DNA of 64,000 bases, taken from positions 186,001 through 250,000 of the forward strand of contig NZ_KB894404.1 of NCBI RefSeq assembly GCF_000374445.1. The letters are read 5' to 3'. The position numbers and the translations under genes are program-made. The stretch is from Actinokineospora enzanensis DSM 44649 (GTDB taxonomy: Bacteria; Actinomycetota; Actinomycetes; Mycobacteriales; Pseudonocardiaceae). Of the stretch, positions 61,011 through 64,000 are shown one piece after another (positions within the stretch are counted from its first letter, which is position 1; each line of letters opens with the position of its first letter). The notes beneath the pieces are model-generated. The model ran no database searches. It was not told where the DNA came from and saw only the letters and a program-made list of their open reading frames with translations.

Positions 61011-62195
61011 GTGGTGACGACCGAGCCACTTCTGCGATTGGTGCCCGGCCCGCTCCCGGTGCGAAAACGGCGGCTGTTCCGGTGGGTTTTCCTGCCGATC
61101 TCGACATTCGCGCTCGGTGGAATATTACTGCTGTTGTTCAGCGGCACCGTCCTCGTGCCGTTCGAGGGAAACGAGCCGGTCGAGGGGATAACCGGCTCGA
61201 AGGGCGCGTTCTTCAACGACGACACCGTGAAGCGGGAACTGTTGCGCCACCACATCAAGGTGCACGTGACCGATGTCGGCTCCCGCAGCATCCTCGCCCG
61301 CGACTTCGCAGGCGTGGACTTCGCGTTCCCGTCCGGCGCGCCCGCCGCGCAGCAGATCAAACAGAAGGCGGCCGGGGCGGCGCGCGACCCGGTGCGGGTG
61401 TTCACCAGTCCGCTGGTGCTCGCGACCTTCCGCGAGTTCGCCGAGACACTGCAGGCCGCCGGGGTCGCCACGCCGCAGGACGCGGGGCCGGGGTCGTTGT
61501 ACTACAAGCTGGACATGGCGGCTTTCCTCGACCTGGTCGACGAGGGGAAGCGCTGGTCGACGCTGAGCGTGCAGGACCACAACGGCGGTCGCCGGATCGA
61601 CAACGTGATCGTGGCCCAGACGTCGGACTTCTGTTCGGCGAACTCCGCGTCGAGCTACCTCACCCTGGTCGCCTACGCCCGCGGCGCCCAGCGGGTGCCC
61701 ACCGACGTCCCGGCCGCCGAGCGGCTCGGCGGCGAGATCAAGAACCTGCTCGACGGGCAGGGCCGCACCGACGACGCGCTGGCGGGCACCTACCTCGCCG
61801 ACGCCAACGTGGCCAGGACGAAGCCGATCGTGGTGATCTACGAGCACCAGTACCTTGAGCACCAGATCCGGCGCAGCGCCACCCCCGCGGGTCTGGACCG
61901 CGACCGCGTCCTGCTCTACCCCGACATCCAGCTGATCGCCGAGCCCGAGTTCATCCCGCTGAGCGACCGGGGCGAGGCACTCGGCAGCCTGCTCGCAGGC
62001 GACGAGGTCCTGCGCACTCGTGCTGTCGAACTGGGCTACCAGCTCAACACCGTGCAGGGCGACGCGGAATCGCTCAACCGGCTGCTCGACGACAAGCACA
62101 TCCCGATCCCGCCGCAGATCAACTCCACCGTGGGCGCGCCCGGCCTGGACGAGCTGGAGGCCATGATCAAGGCGGTGTCCCCGTGCCGAAGCTGA
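61011..62195 (+). CDS. Membrane-anchored extracytoplasmic protein, first gene of envelope operon
   Basis: A 394-residue protein with one membrane helix near residues 25-45 (WVFLPISTFALGGILLLLF) and a large outer domain, possibly related to ABC solute-binding folds: FTSPLVLATFREFAETLQ, DNVIVAQTSDFCSANSASSYLTLVAY, and KPIVVIYEHQYLEHQ. The GTG at 61011 has GGGGG six bases before it; the open frame starts at 60957. The next gene overlaps its end by 13 bases. Not recognised as a named family. Confidence 0.7.
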   Translation: MVTTEPLLRLVPGPLPVRKRRLFRWVFLPISTFALGGILLLLFSGTVLVPFEGNEPVEGITGSKGAFFNDDTVKRELLRHHIKVHVTDVGSRSILARDFAGVDFAFPSGAPAAQQIKQKAAGAARDPVRVFTSPLVLATFREFAETLQAAGVATPQDAGPGSLYYKLDMAAFLDLVDEGKRWSTLSVQDHNGGRRIDNVIVAQTSDFCSANSASSYLTLVAYARGAQRVPTDVPAAERLGGEIKNLLDGQGRTDDALAGTYLADANVARTKPIVVIYEHQYLEHQIRRSATPAGLDRDRVLLYPDIQLIAEPEFIPLSDRGEALGSLLAGDEVLRTRAVELGYQLNTVQGDAESLNRLLDDKHIPIPPQINSTVGAPGLDELEAMIKAVSPCRS

Positions 62196-63742
62196 GGGTG
62201 CTCGGCGTCGTCGGCCTGCTGGTGGCGAGCGTGCTGGCCGGGTGCGGGGCGGACCCGCCGGAGGAGGAGCTGTCCGTGCTGGCCAGCTCCGAGCTCGCCG
62301 ACATGGGCCCGCTGCTGGACGACCTGCACAAGGACACCGGTGTCCGGCTGCGGATGGACTTCCAGGGCACGGTCGACGCCAGCAACGCGCTGGTGCCGCT
62401 CGGTCGTGACCGCCACCAGGCGGCCTGGTTGTCCACCGACAGCTATTTCCAGCTCAGGCTGGCGAAGTCCGGTTTCACCGGCGAGCCGCCGCTGGCCAAG
62501 CACACGATGGTGTCCTCGGTGGCCATCGGCGTGAAACCGGCCGTCGCGCAGACCCTGCGGTCGAGCGCCGCCGACGGGCAGGTGTCCTGGGCGGACGTCG
62601 CCGAGCTGGCGGCAGCCGGGAAGCTGCGGTTCGCCATGGCCGACCCTCGACACAGCGGCAGCGGGCTCACCGCGTTGATCGGCATCGCCACCGCCGCCGC
62701 GGGCACCGGCAAGCCGCTGCGACCCGAGGACGTCACCTGTGACCGGCTGCACGGCCTGTTCGCGGGCCACGCCGCCGCCGACACGGCGCAGGACGTGCTG
62801 GAGACCTACCGGCACGATGAGGACGGGCTCGACGGGGTGGTCAACTACGAGTCCACGCTGCTGTCCCTGAACGCGCGCGGCGGCCTGCGCACCCCGCTGG
62901 AGATCATCCGCCCGAAGGACGGGGCGGTGCTGTCGGAGTACCCGATGCTGCTGCTCGACCCGGCGAAACGGCGCGCCTACGACGCCGTCGTGGAGTGGCT
63001 GCTGCGGCCGGACAACCAGCGGAAGATCATGGAACACACGTTCCGCAGGCCGGTCACCGCCGACGTCGACCCGGTCGAGCAGCTGCGCGTGCCCATCGGC
63101 ACCGCCCTGTACTTCCCGGACCGCCAGGACGTCGTCGACCGGCTGCTGACCTACTACGAGACCGAGTCCCGGCCCCGCGACGTGATCTTCGTGCTGGACT
63201 ACTCCGGCTCCATGCGCGGCGCCTCGATCGCGGCGCTGCGGGCGGCGTTCGACGGGCTCAGCGGCGCGGACGACACCGACAGCGGCAAGTTCGCCCGGTT
63301 CGCCACCGGCGAGCAGGTGACCGTGGTGCGGTTCGCCCAGCAGGTCGCGGGCGAGCAGACGGTCAAGGTGACCAGGCCGGAGGACCTGGACGAGCTGCGG
63401 CGGTTCGTCGCGGTGGAGGACTTCGGCGAGGGCACCGCGGTGTGGGGGGCGCTGGAGCGCGGCTACCAGGTGGCCGCCGACCACCTGCGCGAGAACCCGG
63501 ACCGGGTGGTCTCGATCGTGCTGATGACCGACGGCCTCAACAACGCGGGCCCGACCGCCGACGACTTCCTGCACCGCTACCCGGACTTCCCGGCCCACGG
63601 CGTCCGCACGTATGCCATCCGGTTCGGCACGGCAGGCGCCGCCGAGCTCGACCGCGTCGCCACCGCCACCGGCGGCCACATGGTGGACGCGACCGCGACG
63701 TCCCTGCCCACCGCGTTCAAGGAGATACGAGGCTGTGAGTGA
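62183..63742 (+). CDS. Solute-binding/von Willebrand A domain lipoprotein
   Basis: A 519-residue lipoprotein with lipobox SVLAGC (Cys21). Residues about 30-330 look like an ABC extracellular solute-binding protein (LSVLASSELADMGPLLDDLHKDTGVRLRM and ADPRHSGSGLTALIGIATAAAG). Residues about 333-510 are a VWA domain with an intact MIDAS: DYSGS (339-343), threonine in GEGTAVWG and aspartate in LMTDGLNN. The VWA domain should bind a partner through a metal ion. Start GTG, overlapping the preceding gene by 13 bases. Confidence 0.85.
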   Translation: MPKLRVLGVVGLLVASVLAGCGADPPEEELSVLASSELADMGPLLDDLHKDTGVRLRMDFQGTVDASNALVPLGRDRHQAAWLSTDSYFQLRLAKSGFTGEPPLAKHTMVSSVAIGVKPAVAQTLRSSAADGQVSWADVAELAAAGKLRFAMADPRHSGSGLTALIGIATAAAGTGKPLRPEDVTCDRLHGLFAGHAAADTAQDVLETYRHDEDGLDGVVNYESTLLSLNARGGLRTPLEIIRPKDGAVLSEYPMLLLDPAKRRAYDAVVEWLLRPDNQRKIMEHTFRRPVTADVDPVEQLRVPIGTALYFPDRQDVVDRLLTYYETESRPRDVIFVLDYSGSMRGASIAALRAAFDGLSGADDTDSGKFARFATGEQVTVVRFAQQVAGEQTVKVTRPEDLDELRRFVAVEDFGEGTAVWGALERGYQVAADHLRENPDRVVSIVLMTDGLNNAGPTADDFLHRYPDFPAHGVRTYAIRFGTAGAAELDRVATATGGHMVDATATSLPTAFKEIRGCE

Positions 63743-64000
63743 CAGCGGACTGTGGTGGGCGGTGTGGTGGCCCTGGCTCGTGCTGTGGGGCGCGGTCGTA
63801 CTCCTGGTGGCGGCCGCCGTCGTGGTCCTCCTGGTGCTGGTGCGCACCCACCGCGCCCAGCTCGCCGACCAGGGCGCGCTGAGCCGCGGCCACGAGCACG
63901 GCCAGGTCTGGTACCTGGACAACGACGCGGTCATGGACATGTACCGGGGCAACAACTCGGCACTGCGCAGCGAGGTCGAACGGCGGATCACCAGCAGCAA
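63735..64000 (+). CDS. Membrane protein, start of third envelope-operon gene (partial)
   Basis: A GTG at 63735 overlaps the stop of the VWA gene; 88 residues are visible before the window ends. A tryptophan-rich start (SGLWWAVWWPWLVLWGAV) leads into one long membrane helix to about residue 36 and a cytoplasmic segment RTHRAQLADQGALSRGHEHGQVWYLDNDAVMDMY. Family not recognised. It completes a three-gene envelope operon with shared overlaps. Confidence 0.6.
   Translation, partial: MSDSGLWWAVWWPWLVLWGAVVLLVAAAVVVLLVLVRTHRAQLADQGALSRGHEHGQVWYLDNDAVMDMYRGNNSALRSEVERRITSS

Noticed and set aside
60740-61471. Upstream extension of the winged-helix protein to 635 residues
   Set aside because: The extension overlaps the divergent envelope gene and shows shadow-like composition; GTG at 60739 has a good GGAG site.
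1-64000. Possible large antibiotic gene cluster
   Set aside because: No polyketide synthase, peptide synthetase or terpene cyclase is seen; only the FxSxx peptide locus qualifies as a natural-product system.

Overview
The window is high-GC (mostly above 70%) with dense actinobacterial coding. RbpA, a polyprenol-phosphate mannose synthase beside an apolipoprotein N-acyltransferase, an ECF42 sigma factor with its DGPF partner, PucR regulators and an FxSxx-COOH peptide system together point to a filamentous actinomycete, most likely of the Pseudonocardiaceae. That family placement is an inference from gene content. I saw no rRNA, tRNA or CRISPR array.

Layout. 1-4.6 kb: the end of a secreted Ig-like/carbohydrate-binding-like protein, a 5'-3' exonuclease, a YggT membrane protein, a short XRE regulator, then an M24 peptidase coupled to an Lrp/AsnC regulator. 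4.7-8.6 kb: one FtsX-type permease with two different ATPases. 8.6-12.3 kb: a DUF4429/SHOCT protein, a 168-bp MITE-like element, a membrane-anchored SGNH hydrolase and a secreted S37 tripeptidyl aminopeptidase. 12.5-19.4 kb: a lysine aminomutase cluster. A divergent KamA-type enzyme faces an operon of 3,5-diaminohexanoate dehydrogenase, an amidohydrolase, lysine 5,6-aminomutase alpha and beta, and 3-aminobutyryl-CoA ammonia-lyase. The 3-keto-5-aminohexanoate cleavage enzyme (Kce) is not in the window.

19.6-33.6 kb: an SRPBCC-AMP ligase fusion, an MFS exporter, a cyclase-family hydrolase, lnt-ppm1 lipoprotein/mannolipid genes, a PAS-GGDEF-EAL protein, a glycerophosphodiesterase, a methyltransferase-like protein, a UMF1-type MFS protein, thymidine kinase and rbpA with a sigma-R-like promoter. 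33.6-39 kb: a TMEM175-like channel, the DGPF/ECF42 pair, a 51-residue membrane protein, a cupin, an NmrA-like reductase and a cation/proton antiporter.

39-51 kb is the most interesting accessory block. It holds an FxSxx-COOH ribosomal-peptide locus: precursor ending YQSVI, a separate radical SAM/SPASM maturase and a separate HExxH protein. With it come a giant ParA-like/TIR-like/NB-ARC/TPR protein and a protein with two copies of one domain. Meeting it tail to tail is a tight three-gene operon of a lipoprotein/membrane protein and two P-loop NTPases of unknown function. 51-64 kb: tandem PucR-like regulators with a BenE transporter, an EamA transporter, a metalloprotease carrying five 50-residue repeats, a Nudix/HTH pair behind an ACGT-rich operator array, an AlkZ-like winged-helix protein, and the start of an envelope operon containing a solute-binding/von Willebrand A lipoprotein.
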